10,762 bases of DNA from Synergistales bacterium (GCA_015657435.1 JADLKH010000003.1:235743-246504), one strand, 5' to 3'. Numbered from the stretch's first letter, positions 1 to 6,941 are shown. Program-made: numbers and translations. The notes: a model not told the origin generated them from the letters alone.

Positions 1-354
1 CATCCCGTCGGTTACGGTCTTCGGTACGTGACGCGGGGCGAAACCCGCCTGGGGGTGATCCCCATGGGCTTCAACGACGGATTCCTGAGGGGGACGAAGA
101 ACCCGGAGGTTCTGATTCGGGGGGCCCGCGTTCCCGTGGTGGGGTCCGTCTGCATGGACCAGATGATGGTCGATCTCGCTTTCGTGCCGGACGCGGCAAG
201 GGGGGACGAGGTCGTCCTGATCGGCCGCCAGGGGAAGGAAGAGATCTCGGCGCAGGAATACGCGGCCCGTATCGACACGATACCTGCCCAGGCGATGACC
301 CTCTTTTCGAGACGGGTCGCCCGGGTTTACAAGGGAGGAGAGGACGATGTCTGA
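1..354 (+). CDS. Alanine racemase family protein, C-terminal part (5' end outside window)
   Basis: PLP-dependent amino-acid racemase; only the C-terminal beta domain (117 residues) is in the window, and the reading frame is open from base 1. The segment near codons 3-6 (V-G-Y-G) matches the family's VSYG motif with the second catalytic base Tyr. It is followed by GFNDGFLR (family G-Y-x-D-G-x-x-R), GSVCMDQ (usually GRVCMDQ) and a C-terminal RVARVY (usually RVPRVY). The usual T-I-x-Y-E motif reads T-I-P-A-Q, so the Tyr that contacts the PLP phosphate (Tyr354 in Geobacillus Alr) is Ala here, encoded at 286-288. That position is known to influence alanine versus serine specificity. The gene overlaps dsdA by 8 bases, so the two are probably translationally coupled. 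It could be a true alanine racemase (alr), a serine racemase or a broad-specificity enzyme. The catalytic Lys lies off-window and cannot be checked. Confidence 0.9.
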   Translation, partial: HPVGYGLRYVTRGETRLGVIPMGFNDGFLRGTKNPEVLIRGARVPVVGSVCMDQMMVDLAFVPDAARGDEVVLIGRQGKEEISAQEYAARIDTIPAQAMTLFSRRVARVYKGGEDDV

Positions 355-1615
355 AGTTTCGGGAATCCTCGAGGCGATGAGGGCCGCCCGGCCGGTTTTC
401 TGGAAAAACGAGGGGAAGCCGCCCGCGGAGAAGGCCTTGTCCCGCCTGCCCGTGGGAATGGCCGACATCCTAGAGGCGGAGGCCCGCCTTGCCCGCTTCG
501 CCCCGTTCATCCGGACCGTGTTTCCGGAAACCGGGCAGGGGCTCATCGAATCCCCCCTGGTTCCCGTCCCGTCCGCCAGGGAGGCGATCGAAAAGGCCTA
601 CGGGAAGTCGATCCCGGGCAGCCTCTGGATCAAGGCGGACAGCGAGCTTCCCGTGGCCGGGTCCATCAAGGCCAGGGGGGGCATCCACGAGGTCCTGAAG
701 GTCGCCGAGAGGATCGCTCTGGAAGAGGGGCTCCTGAAGGAGGGTTCCGACACCTCATGCCTGGCCTCCTCCCGGGCGAGGGAGATTTTCTCCCGACGGG
801 AGATCGCGGTGGGCTCCACGGGCAACCTGGGCATGAGCATCGGGATCATGGCTGCGGCGCTGGGTTTCAGGGCCACCGTCACCATGTCCCGTGACGCCAA
901 GGCGTGGAAGAAGACCCTGCTCCGATCGAGGGGGGTGCGGGTCGTGGAGGTCGAATCGGACTACAGCGAGGCGGTGGCGGAGGGGCGCAGGAAGTGCGAG
1001 GCGGACGGCGCCTGCCATTTCGTCGACGACGAGCGGTCCCTCGACCTCTTCATGGGCTACGCCGTCGCGGCCCTGCGCCTGAAGCGCCAGCTGGAGGAAG
1101 CGGGTGTCGTCACGGACTCGGCGCATCCCCTGAGCGTCACCCTTCCCTGCGGAGTGGGGGGAGCCCCGGGCGGGATCACCTTCGGGTTGAAGTCCGTCTT
1201 CGGGGATGCGGTGAAGTGCTGGTTCGTGGAGCCGACGAAGGCCTGCTGCATGACCCTGGCCTTCGTCAGGAACACTCCGGAGGTCTCCGTGAAGGACTTG
1301 GGGCTGGACGGCCCGACTGAGGCGGACGGCCTTGCCGTCGGGGTGCCTTCCGCCCTCGTGTGGGGCCTCGTGAAGGACCTTGTGGACGGCGCCCTCACGG
1401 TCGAGGACCCGGACCTCTTCCGCCTGCTGGCCCTTCTTCGGGATTCCACCGGCCGGAGAGCCGAGCCCTCCGCGGCGAGCGCGCTCATGGGGCCTCTGGT
1501 GACCGGAGGAACCCCCGGCACGACCCACGTGGCCTGGCTGACGGGAGGGCTTTTCCTGCCCGAGGAAGTCTTCGGGGAAATGCTTTCGCGCGGCAGGGCG
1601 CTTTTGAAGTCTTGA
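347..1615 (+). CDS. dsdA: D-serine ammonia-lyase (D-serine dehydratase)
   Basis: PLP enzyme converting D-serine to pyruvate and ammonia in the cytoplasm. The 422 residues compare with about 440 in E. coli DsdA and align by eye along the whole length. S-I-K-A-R-G-G (residues 106-112) carries the Schiff-base lysine K108. G-S-T-G-N-L-G (156-162) is the phosphate-binding loop, and C-G-V-G-G-A-P-G-G (268-276) is the second glycine-rich loop. The D-G-L-A-V-G and W-x-T-G-G segments near the C terminus are also present. The ATG at 347 is preceded by AGGGAGGAGAGG at 332-343 and overlaps the end of the racemase gene. It acts in catabolism or detoxification of D-serine; the coupled racemase could feed it from L-serine. 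Other fold-type II lyases are less likely because the N-terminal DsdA-specific region is also conserved. Confidence 0.95.
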   Translation: MSEVSGILEAMRAARPVFWKNEGKPPAEKALSRLPVGMADILEAEARLARFAPFIRTVFPETGQGLIESPLVPVPSAREAIEKAYGKSIPGSLWIKADSELPVAGSIKARGGIHEVLKVAERIALEEGLLKEGSDTSCLASSRAREIFSRREIAVGSTGNLGMSIGIMAAALGFRATVTMSRDAKAWKKTLLRSRGVRVVEVESDYSEAVAEGRRKCEADGACHFVDDERSLDLFMGYAVAALRLKRQLEEAGVVTDSAHPLSVTLPCGVGGAPGGITFGLKSVFGDAVKCWFVEPTKACCMTLAFVRNTPEVSVKDLGLDGPTEADGLAVGVPSALVWGLVKDLVDGALTVEDPDLFRLLALLRDSTGRRAEPSAASALMGPLVTGGTPGTTHVAWLTGGLFLPEEVFGEMLSRGRALLKS

Positions 1616-1629
1616 AAGGAGGGACCGGT

Positions 1630-2166
1630 GTGAAGATCCTCATCGTTTTCTATTCCCGGACAGGCGTCACGAAGTCTGCGGCCTCGCTCCTCTCCTCGGA
1701 ACTGAAAACCCTGGCGGGAGATTCCGCCTTCGTGGAGACCGAGGAGATCGTCGACCTCAAGGATCGATCGGGCATTCTCGGGTGGATCGGCGCGGGCCGG
1801 GACGCGCTCAGCAAGACGGATGCGCAGATCAGGCCCCTGAAGGCGAAGGTGGAGGATTTTGACCTGGTTGTCGTCGGAACGCCGGTGTGGGCGTACACCG
1901 CGGCTCCGGCCGTCCGGACGTTCTGCGAGCGGTATGGCCGGAGCGCGAAGGCTGTCGGGTTCCTGTGCACGATGGGAGGCTCAGGGGACCGGGGAGCTTT
2001 CGATGCGATGGAAAAGGCCTGCGGCAAAAAGCCGGGCGCCTGCCTGCCGCTGGTGGTCAAACCCGGGAAGTCCGAGTCCATGGAAGCCTTCCGGACCAAG
2101 ATGCGCCGTTTCGCCGAACAGCTGCTCAGGACGGTTTCCCCGAACGGTGAAGGAAGGGCGCGGTGA
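1630..2166 (+). CDS. Flavodoxin-like FMN-binding protein
   Basis: A 178-residue single-domain flavodoxin-fold protein, probably a cytoplasmic electron carrier or small FMN reductase; its partner is unknown. The FMN phosphate loop is Y-S-R-T-G-V-T-K (residues 8-15). G-T-P-V-W-A-Y-T-A-A-P (83-93) matches the loop stacking on one face of the flavin, and T-M-G-G-S-G-D-R-G (114-122) the other. The start is GTG at 1630, chosen because AAAGGAGGGA lies 5-7 bases upstream and the FMN-binding strand begins there. An in-frame start at 1360 would lie inside dsdA and is rejected. It follows dsdA by 14 bases, and its TGA overlaps the next gene's GTG (GTGA), so it is translationally coupled to the phosphatase. 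Confidence 0.88.
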   Translation: MKILIVFYSRTGVTKSAASLLSSELKTLAGDSAFVETEEIVDLKDRSGILGWIGAGRDALSKTDAQIRPLKAKVEDFDLVVVGTPVWAYTAAPAVRTFCERYGRSAKAVGFLCTMGGSGDRGAFDAMEKACGKKPGACLPLVVKPGKSESMEAFRTKMRRFAEQLLRTVSPNGEGRAR

Positions 2167-3080
2167 AGAGAACCGCGGTTTTCGACATCGGATCCGTCTC
2201 GGTCAAGATGTTCGTGGCCGAGGAATTGCCGGGCGGAGGCTTCGTCCCGATCCTGGAGCGGGCCAGGGTGACCCGTCTGGGCGAAGGGTTGGCCGGGAGG
2301 GTGGATTTTTTGCCCCTTGCGGTGAACCGGACGCTGCAGGCCGTGGAGGAGTTCGCTGCGGAGGCGGCGGGCCTTGGGGTGCATGAGATGGAAGCCCTCG
2401 GAACCGAAGCCCTGCGGCGGGTTGCCGACCCGGGGCCGTTTGCCCGGGAACTGGCAAGGCGAACCGGAATCTCCCTGAAAGTGCTCGATCCGGCCTCGGA
2501 GGCTCGGCTGGCCTTCCTCTCCGCGTCGACTCTCTTTCCAGACAGGGACCGGCCTCTTTGCATCCTCGACGTCGGAGGGGGCAGCACGGAGGTTTTGTCC
2601 GGCAGGCCGGATGCACCGGAAGGCAGGGCCCTCCTGCCCATCGGGGCGCTTCGGTTGAAGGAAGCCTGCATCGCGAAGGATCCCCCGGGCGAGGCCGAGG
2701 TCCGTCGGATGAGGGAAACCGTTTCGACGCTCGTCGAACGGCCCGTCAAGGACCTTTCCTGCGACCGCCTTGTCGGGATGGGGGGGACCGTCATGGTCCT
2801 CGCTTCCATCGTCGCCGGAGGCCCCGCCTTCGAGCCGGAAAAGCTTCATGGATCGAGGCTTCCCGTCGAGGCGGTGAGTTCCATCATCGCGCGGCTCCAG
2901 GGCCTCTCCCGCGAAAGCCGGATGGCCGTTCCGGGGCTTCCGGCCGACCGGGCGGACCTCGCCCTTCCCGGCGCGGTCATCGTCGAAGCAATCATGGCCC
3001 GCCTGGGGGTTTCCGGGCTTCTCGCCTCGGCCTGGGGAATCCGTCACGGCAGGACGCTGGAGCTCTTCGAGGCGGGATAG
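2163..3080 (+). CDS. Ppx/GppA family exopolyphosphatase / pppGpp phosphatase
   Basis: A member of the ASKHA-fold family that hydrolyses inorganic polyphosphate from the end or converts pppGpp to ppGpp. Motifs are D-I-G-S-V-S-V-K (residues 8-15, phosphate-1), S-E-A-R-L at 112-116 (region of the catalytic Glu), D-V-G-G-G-S-T-E (136-143, phosphate-2), G-M-G-G-T-V (205-210) and V-P-G-L-P-x-x-R-A-D (256-265). At 305 residues it is the short form, lacking the C-terminal HD-like and binding domains of E. coli Ppx (about 510 residues). It starts at GTG 2163 inside the GTGA overlap with the flavodoxin gene. The neighbouring phosphate transporter and PhoU favour a polyphosphate role, but sequence alone does not separate Ppx from GppA. 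Confidence 0.92.
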   Translation: MKRTAVFDIGSVSVKMFVAEELPGGGFVPILERARVTRLGEGLAGRVDFLPLAVNRTLQAVEEFAAEAAGLGVHEMEALGTEALRRVADPGPFARELARRTGISLKVLDPASEARLAFLSASTLFPDRDRPLCILDVGGGSTEVLSGRPDAPEGRALLPIGALRLKEACIAKDPPGEAEVRRMRETVSTLVERPVKDLSCDRLVGMGGTVMVLASIVAGGPAFEPEKLHGSRLPVEAVSSIIARLQGLSRESRMAVPGLPADRADLALPGAVIVEAIMARLGVSGLLASAWGIRHGRTLELFEAG

Positions 3081-3091
3081 GGAGGCCTCCC

Positions 3092-4684
3092 GTGAGCGCT
3101 TCCCTGGGCTTGACCCTGTTCATCGGCGGCCTCGCCCTCTTCCTCTACGGGGCCCAGGTCCTGACGGACTCCTTCCGAAGAAGGTTCGGCGGGAGAGCCA
3201 AGCGGGCCCTGGCCAGGCTGACCTCGCATCGGCCCGGAGCCTTCCTTTTCGGCATTCTTCTTGCGGGCGGGACACAGAGCAGCTCGGTCGCCACCTCCCT
3301 CGCCGTCGGGCTGGTCGACGCGGGCCTGCTGTCGCTGGCGGACGCCCTTACGGCGATGATGGGGGCAAGCCTCGGCGCCATGGGCGTAACCTTCCTGCTC
3401 GGCATGGACTGGACCTTCTTCTCCCCTCTCTTCCTGGCCTGCTGCGTGGCCGGCGCGAAGCTGCCGGAGGGAAGAATCCGCACCTCCGCCGAGAATTTGC
3501 TGGGCCTGTCCATTCTCCTGACGGGCATGGCCCTCCTCAGGGCGGGAATCCAGCCCCTTTCCGAAGGGGCTTTGCTGAGGGGCAGCATCGTCTCGGTTTC
3601 GGAGAGTCCCCTTCTCGTCCTTCTGGTCGCCGCCGGGTTTACGGCCCTTCTGCAGAGCAGCAACGCAGTGGTGGCCGTTTCCATTGCCCTGGGAGCGTCC
3701 GGCCTGCTTCCGCCGGGAATGGTCTTCCCCCTGGTCCTGGGAGCGCACGTGGGGGCCGCGGCCCCCGTCCTGCTGGTTTCCCTCGGGACCCGGAGACAGA
3801 ACGCGAGACGGCTGGCCTGGGCGAACCTGCTCTACCGGGTGTCAGGAGCCGCCGCCGCGGGTCTGGCCTGGGGAGGGCTTCACCTCGGGGGGCGGCTTGC
3901 GGGCGCTTCGCCGACGATGGCCCCGTCTTTCGCGCTGGGATTCATCGTCTGCCTCAACGCGCTTTTGTTCTATCCGTTCGCGGGCCTTTTCGCCCGGGCT
4001 GTGGAAAAACTGCCCATCCGAGAGCGGGAAAGTCTTTCTGAGCCTCTCTACCTGGACGACTCGGCCCTGGCGCTTCCTCTTGTGGCGCTCCAGCTTCTCG
4101 CCAGGGAGATGGCCCGGCTCGCCGGCTACGCCGACGAGCTCTTGACCCGCGTTCTCCTGGCACCCGAGCCGAAGGCCCGGGTGGAGGCGCTTCGGAGGGA
4201 CCTCCCGGTGCTGGCGGAATCCTGCCTTGATTTCATGTTCGAGATTCCCGCGCCGCCGGAGGAGGATCCTGCGCGGACCACCTACGCGGGCGTCTCCTAT
4301 GCCCTGATCGCCATGAAAAGCCTGGTGGCGGTGGCCGCCCTGCGGCTGGGCCCCTTGTGCATGGAGGGCGATTGCGAGACGCTGAGGTCGCGCCTGGCGG
4401 AAAGCGACTGGGAAAACCCGATTCGCCGCCTGGTCCGGCTCGTGGGGTTCTCGCTGGGGTCCTTTGTCCTGGGCGATTCGGACCTCTCCCGCCGGGCTCT
4501 CGACCTGGCGGATTCCTTCGGAAAGGAGACGGAGGGACTCAGGGCAAAGCTTCTGGAAGGGGGAGGGCTTTTCGATTCGCGTTCGGAGGTGGCGGCCTGG
4601 GAGTTCCTTTCTGCTGCGGACGACCTGGTCCGGGCCGCGTCGGAAATCGCACGGAGCGAATCGGTCGCGGGAACGTTCCGGTGA
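3092..4684 (+). CDS. Na+/phosphate cotransporter family protein with C-terminal PhoU-like domain
   Basis: Inner-membrane sodium-dependent phosphate symporter of the NptA/YjbB type (PF02690), 530 residues. The first 300 residues are hydrophobic and hold the two inverted-repeat halves: Q-S-S-S at 62-65 (in G-G-T-Q-S-S-S) and Q-S-S-N at 188-191 (in A-L-L-Q-S-S-N). These are the signature substrate and sodium motifs. Residues about 310-530 are soluble, helical and acidic, as in the PhoU-like tail of this family. The GTG start at 3092 follows GGGAGG at 3080-3085 by 6 bases; the long upstream extension overlaps the phosphatase and is a shadow. The usual G-A-N-I-G-T-T loops are degenerate here (G-A-S-L-G-A-M at 91-97 and G-A-H-V-G-A-A at 217-223). 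It probably imports or exports phosphate together with the flanking Ppx and PhoU. Confidence 0.92.
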   Translation: MSASLGLTLFIGGLALFLYGAQVLTDSFRRRFGGRAKRALARLTSHRPGAFLFGILLAGGTQSSSVATSLAVGLVDAGLLSLADALTAMMGASLGAMGVTFLLGMDWTFFSPLFLACCVAGAKLPEGRIRTSAENLLGLSILLTGMALLRAGIQPLSEGALLRGSIVSVSESPLLVLLVAAGFTALLQSSNAVVAVSIALGASGLLPPGMVFPLVLGAHVGAAAPVLLVSLGTRRQNARRLAWANLLYRVSGAAAAGLAWGGLHLGGRLAGASPTMAPSFALGFIVCLNALLFYPFAGLFARAVEKLPIRERESLSEPLYLDDSALALPLVALQLLAREMARLAGYADELLTRVLLAPEPKARVEALRRDLPVLAESCLDFMFEIPAPPEEDPARTTYAGVSYALIAMKSLVAVAALRLGPLCMEGDCETLRSRLAESDWENPIRRLVRLVGFSLGSFVLGDSDLSRRALDLADSFGKETEGLRAKLLEGGGLFDSRSEVAAWEFLSAADDLVRAASEIARSESVAGTFR

Positions 4685-4705
4685 CACGAGGGGAGGGGAT
4701 CAGGA

Positions 4706-5536
4706 GTGCTCTTCAATTCAGGAGAAAACGCGAAATCCCAGGCTTCCTTTCTCTACGAGAAGGACCGTCTTGCGCTGACCGCCCTGGTGCTTGAGATGGG
4801 AAGCCGCGCGAAGGCCGCCTTCCGCGAGGCGGTTCGTGCCCTGGAAAGCCGGGATGACGAGCTGGCCCGGCAGGTGCTGGACGGGGACGAACTCATCGAC
4901 GAGCTCGAGGTGGACGCCGAACTCGAATGCCTCCGTTCGATCGGCATGCGCCGCCCCGTCCGGGAGGATCTCCGGTTTGCCTTTTCGGTCCTGAAGATCG
5001 TCACGGATCTCGAACGGATCGGCGACGAAGCGGCGAACATCGCCGAGCGGACCCTCTGGCTGAACCGGCGTCCCCTGCTGAAACCCCTGATCGATATCCC
5101 CCGGATGAAGGAGATCGCCACGAAGATGCTCTCGCAGGCGCTGGAATCGTTCGAAAAGGGGGACGCTGCCCTGGCGGAGGCCGTCTTCCGGGCCGACGAC
5201 GAGATGGACGGGCTTTACCGGGCGATCTTCGACGAGCTTCTGTCCATCATGGCGGGGCCCGCGCAGGGCAATCCCGACGCCCTTCTCTCGGCCACGGCGC
5301 TTCTCTCCGTGGCCCGCCACCTGGAACGGATCGGCGACCACTCCGTCAATATCGCAGAGCGGGCCTACTTCTCGGTGACGGGCCGGAGGCTCAAGAAGAT
5401 GCTGAGGGAGGCGGGGAGAAGCCTTCGCCCCCGGTCATCCTCTAGATCGGTTCGTGGCCGGGCCTGTAGATCAGGACCGAGCAGGGGGCGTAGCGGGCCA
5501 CCTTCGAGGCGGTGGAACCCACCACCAGGCTGGTGA
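4706..5536 (+). CDS. phoU: PhoU family phosphate-signalling regulator (C-terminal end uncertain)
   Basis: Cytoplasmic two-repeat helical-bundle regulator of phosphate uptake. Each half carries a metal-binding motif: D-L-E-R-I-G-D-E-A-A-N-I-A-E-R at 101-115 and H-L-E-R-I-G-D-H-S-V-N-I-A-E-R at 205-219. The GTG start at 4706 has GGGAGGGG at 4691-4698 as its ribosome site. It lies 21 bases after the transporter, whose soluble tail is itself PhoU-like. The open frame gives 276 residues. The last 40 or so (Arg/Ser/Pro-rich) are simply the antisense of the convergent stress-protein gene and look non-native. In the next frame a TAG at 5443-5445 would end the protein at about 245 residues, the usual size. 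A one-base indel near 5411-5418, ribosomal slippage or a real extension are all possible. Confidence 0.9.
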   Translation: MLFNSGENAKSQASFLYEKDRLALTALVLEMGSRAKAAFREAVRALESRDDELARQVLDGDELIDELEVDAELECLRSIGMRRPVREDLRFAFSVLKIVTDLERIGDEAANIAERTLWLNRRPLLKPLIDIPRMKEIATKMLSQALESFEKGDAALAEAVFRADDEMDGLYRAIFDELLSIMAGPAQGNPDALLSATALLSVARHLERIGDHSVNIAERAYFSVTGRRLKKMLREAGRSLRPRSSSRSVRGRACRSGPSRGRSGPPSRRWNPPPGW

Positions 5537-5900
5537 TGCGGCTGTTGCCGCGGTTTCCCACGACGACCAGGTCGAAATTCCCTTCTTTCGCGAGGGCGAT
5601 GATCTCCTCGGCGGGTTCGCCTTCCCGGACGACCAGAGGGTGGCGGTGATCCTTTCCCGTGGGCATTTTCGCCTCGGCCTGCATGACCAGAAGCTCGATC
5701 TTCTCGCGGGCCTTGGTGCGGACGGCCTCCGGCAGGCTGACCATGGCCGGGCTGCCGTACCCCTTGAAGGCCTGGGTGAATTCGATGACGTGGATGAAGG
5801 TGACCTCAGCGTCGAGGCGGTGCGCCAGTCTGTGGCCGTAGGTGACCACATCGTCGCCGAGCTTGCTGAAATCAAGACAGACCAGGATGCGTTTGGGCAA
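5442..5900 (-). CDS. Universal stress protein (UspA family, ATP-binding type)
   Basis: A 152-residue cytoplasmic USP-domain protein. It opens with P-K-R-I-L-V-C-L-D-F-S (residues 2-12), the typical first strand. It ends with the ATP-binding signature G-2x-G-9x-G-S: G-N-R-G at 115-118 and G-S at 128-129, then P-C-S-V-L-I. The start chosen is TTG at 5900, because AGGGGG (5908-5913) sits 7 bases upstream and the conserved fold begins directly after it; the ORF continues upstream to 6020 but that part lies inside pcm. It is the last gene of a three-gene leftward operon and starts 34 bases after the pcm stop. Its stop codon lies in CTAG at 5442-5445, facing phoU. The role is general stress survival; the exact ligand is unknown. 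Confidence 0.93.
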   Translation of the reverse strand: MPKRILVCLDFSKLGDDVVTYGHRLAHRLDAEVTFIHVIEFTQAFKGYGSPAMVSLPEAVRTKAREKIELLVMQAEAKMPTGKDHRHPLVVREGEPAEEIIALAKEGNFDLVVVGNRGNSRITSLVVGSTASKVARYAPCSVLIYRPGHEPI

Positions 5901-5907
5901 GGTTCTT

Positions 5908-5913
5908 CCCCCT
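5908..5913 (-). promoter_or_regulatory. Ribosome binding site deciding the TTG start of the universal stress protein
   Basis: AGGGGG read on the minus strand, 7 bases before TTG at 5900-5898. No ATG or GTG with comparable spacing precedes the conserved P-K-R-I-L-V strand. Confidence 0.7.
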
Positions 5914-5934
5914 CTTCTTGAAATTCGGCCCCCT

Positions 5935-6600
5935 TCAGGAGGGACCGTCCTCTTCCGGCCGCTCTTCCCCGAGGCCGGGCAAAAGCGGCACGAACCGACA
6001 AAATTCGGACCAGCCGTCACGAAAACCCGCGACCGTCTTCACCCGCACCAGCAGGCGTTCCAGCCCCGGTTCCACCGCGAGCGGAACGACCAGTCTCGAT
6101 CCCGTTCCCATCTGTTCCGTCCAGGCCTTTTCCACCCTGGAAGCGGCGGCCGTCACCAGAACCGCCCCGTAAGGGGCCTTCGGCGGGTAGCCCAGGCAGC
6201 CGTCCCCGTGAATCACCAGGACCGGGTAGCCGAGGCGGGCCAGACGGTCGCGGGCGGAATTCGCCAGGGACTCGATCCGTTCGATCGAGACGACCTCCAT
6301 GCCCATCTCGGCCAGGACGGCGGCCTGGTATCCCGATCCGGTCCCGATCTCGAGAACCCGCGTTCGCTCGGGCAGGGCAAGGAGTTCCGTCATGAGGGCC
6401 ACCATGAAGGGCTGGGAAATGGTCTGTCCTCGGCCGATGGAAAGAGGGCCGTCGAAGTCCGCCAGGGGCTCGAGCTCCTCCGGGACGAATTCCGTGCGGG
6501 GGACCCGTTCCATGGCGGACAGGACCCTCGAATCCAGGACGCCTCTTGCGCGGATCTGGCTGTCGATCATGTGACGGGCCCTTTCCCGCCAGCTTTTCAT
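5935..6600 (-). CDS. pcm: Protein-L-isoaspartate O-methyltransferase
   Basis: SAM-dependent enzyme that methylates isoaspartyl residues in aged proteins so that they can revert to aspartate (EC 2.1.1.77); cytoplasmic. The 221 residues match the family size. The PCMT signature G-R-G-Q-T-I-S-Q-P-F-M-V-A is at 56-68. SAM motif I V-L-E-I-G-T-G-S-G-Y-Q-A is at 82-93, the acidic post-I residue is in S-I-E-R at 105-108, and H-G-D-G follows at 131-134. The ATG at 6600 has AAGGGTGG (6608-6615) 7 bases upstream; the ORF extends further but into the preceding gene. ATGA at 6600-6597 overlaps the stop of the upstream thioredoxin-like selenoprotein gene, so translation is probably coupled. Confidence 0.94.
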   Translation of the reverse strand: MKSWRERARHMIDSQIRARGVLDSRVLSAMERVPRTEFVPEELEPLADFDGPLSIGRGQTISQPFMVALMTELLALPERTRVLEIGTGSGYQAAVLAEMGMEVVSIERIESLANSARDRLARLGYPVLVIHGDGCLGYPPKAPYGAVLVTAAASRVEKAWTEQMGTGSRLVVPLAVEPGLERLLVRVKTVAGFRDGWSEFCRFVPLLPGLGEERPEEDGPS

Positions 6601-6935
6601 GTCGTATCCACCCTTGTCCTGAGTGCTTTTTCCAGGTCTTCCCATAGGGGAATGCCCCGGAAGATCAGCTTGCCGTCAAGGACCCAGACCGCCTCCGTGC
6701 TCTTCACCCGGAAACGGATCAGGTCGAAAATCCAGAAGGAACATCTCGGGTCCAGGATGTCGATCTCCACCCGATCCCCGAAGGCTTCACGCATCTTGAC
6801 GAGCAGTTCGGCGGCGGACTCACGGTCCGCCCGCATGGGGAAGGATTCCATCTCCGCCTTCCCGTAGCTGAAGCCCCCTCAGCAGACGGCGGACTGGGGG
6901 CGTTCCATGAAGAGCTTGAGCCGGTGACTTGGCAA
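6597..6935 (-). CDS. Predicted thioredoxin-like selenoprotein with Cys-Sec motif (in-frame TGA)
   Basis: The continuous frame gives only 84 codons from an internal ATG (6851). Reading through one TGA at 6881-6879 extends it to 112 residues starting at TTG 6935, with AAAGGGGAG (6942-6950) 6 bases upstream. The extension supplies what a thioredoxin fold needs: a first strand L-K-L-F-M-E-R (residues 6-12), then C18-U19-G20-G21, a helix, strand V-E-I-D-I-L-D-P (56-63), helix, hairpin A-V-W-V-L-D-G-K-L-I-F-R-G-I-P and a final helix. The cis-Pro expected before the third strand seems to be Ala. A SECIS-like hairpin follows the TGA at the right distance. The stop overlaps pcm by ATGA. The redox partner and function are unknown. 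The fold and Sec call are inferences; alternatives are a TGA sequencing error or a shorter non-redox protein from the internal ATG. Confidence 0.72.
6838..6863 (-). promoter_or_regulatory. Candidate bacterial SECIS hairpin
   Basis: On the minus strand GGGAAGG (6863-6857) pairs perfectly with CCTTCCC (6844-6838) around a 12-nt loop. The stem begins 15 nt after the TGA, and its apical loop lies about 23-34 nt after it. That is the position at which bacterial SECIS elements bind SelB. Seen directly: hairpin and distance. Inferred: its function in Sec insertion. Confidence 0.6.
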
Positions 6936-6941
6936 GTCTCT

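Noticed and set aside
755..1528. Antisense ORF of 257 codons inside dsdA
   Set aside because: Shadow of a well-conserved enzyme gene, with no family resemblance.
1360..1629. N-terminal extension of the flavodoxin frame
   Set aside because: It overlaps dsdA, and the FMN-binding strand begins exactly at GTG 1630.
1650..3047. Long antisense ORF (465 codons) opposite flavodoxin and phosphatase genes
   Set aside because: GC-rich shadow frame; no recognisable motif, biased composition, and both sense genes are clearly real.
2558..3091. N-terminal extension of the phosphate symporter frame
   Set aside because: It lies inside the phosphatase gene, is Arg/Gly/Pro-rich, and GTG at 3092 has a good ribosome site before the first membrane helix.
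6597..6851. Thioredoxin-like gene starting at the internal ATG (84 codons)
   Set aside because: This start would drop the first strand and the Cys-Sec site; the TTG at 6935 has a better ribosome site and makes a complete fold if the TGA is read as Sec.
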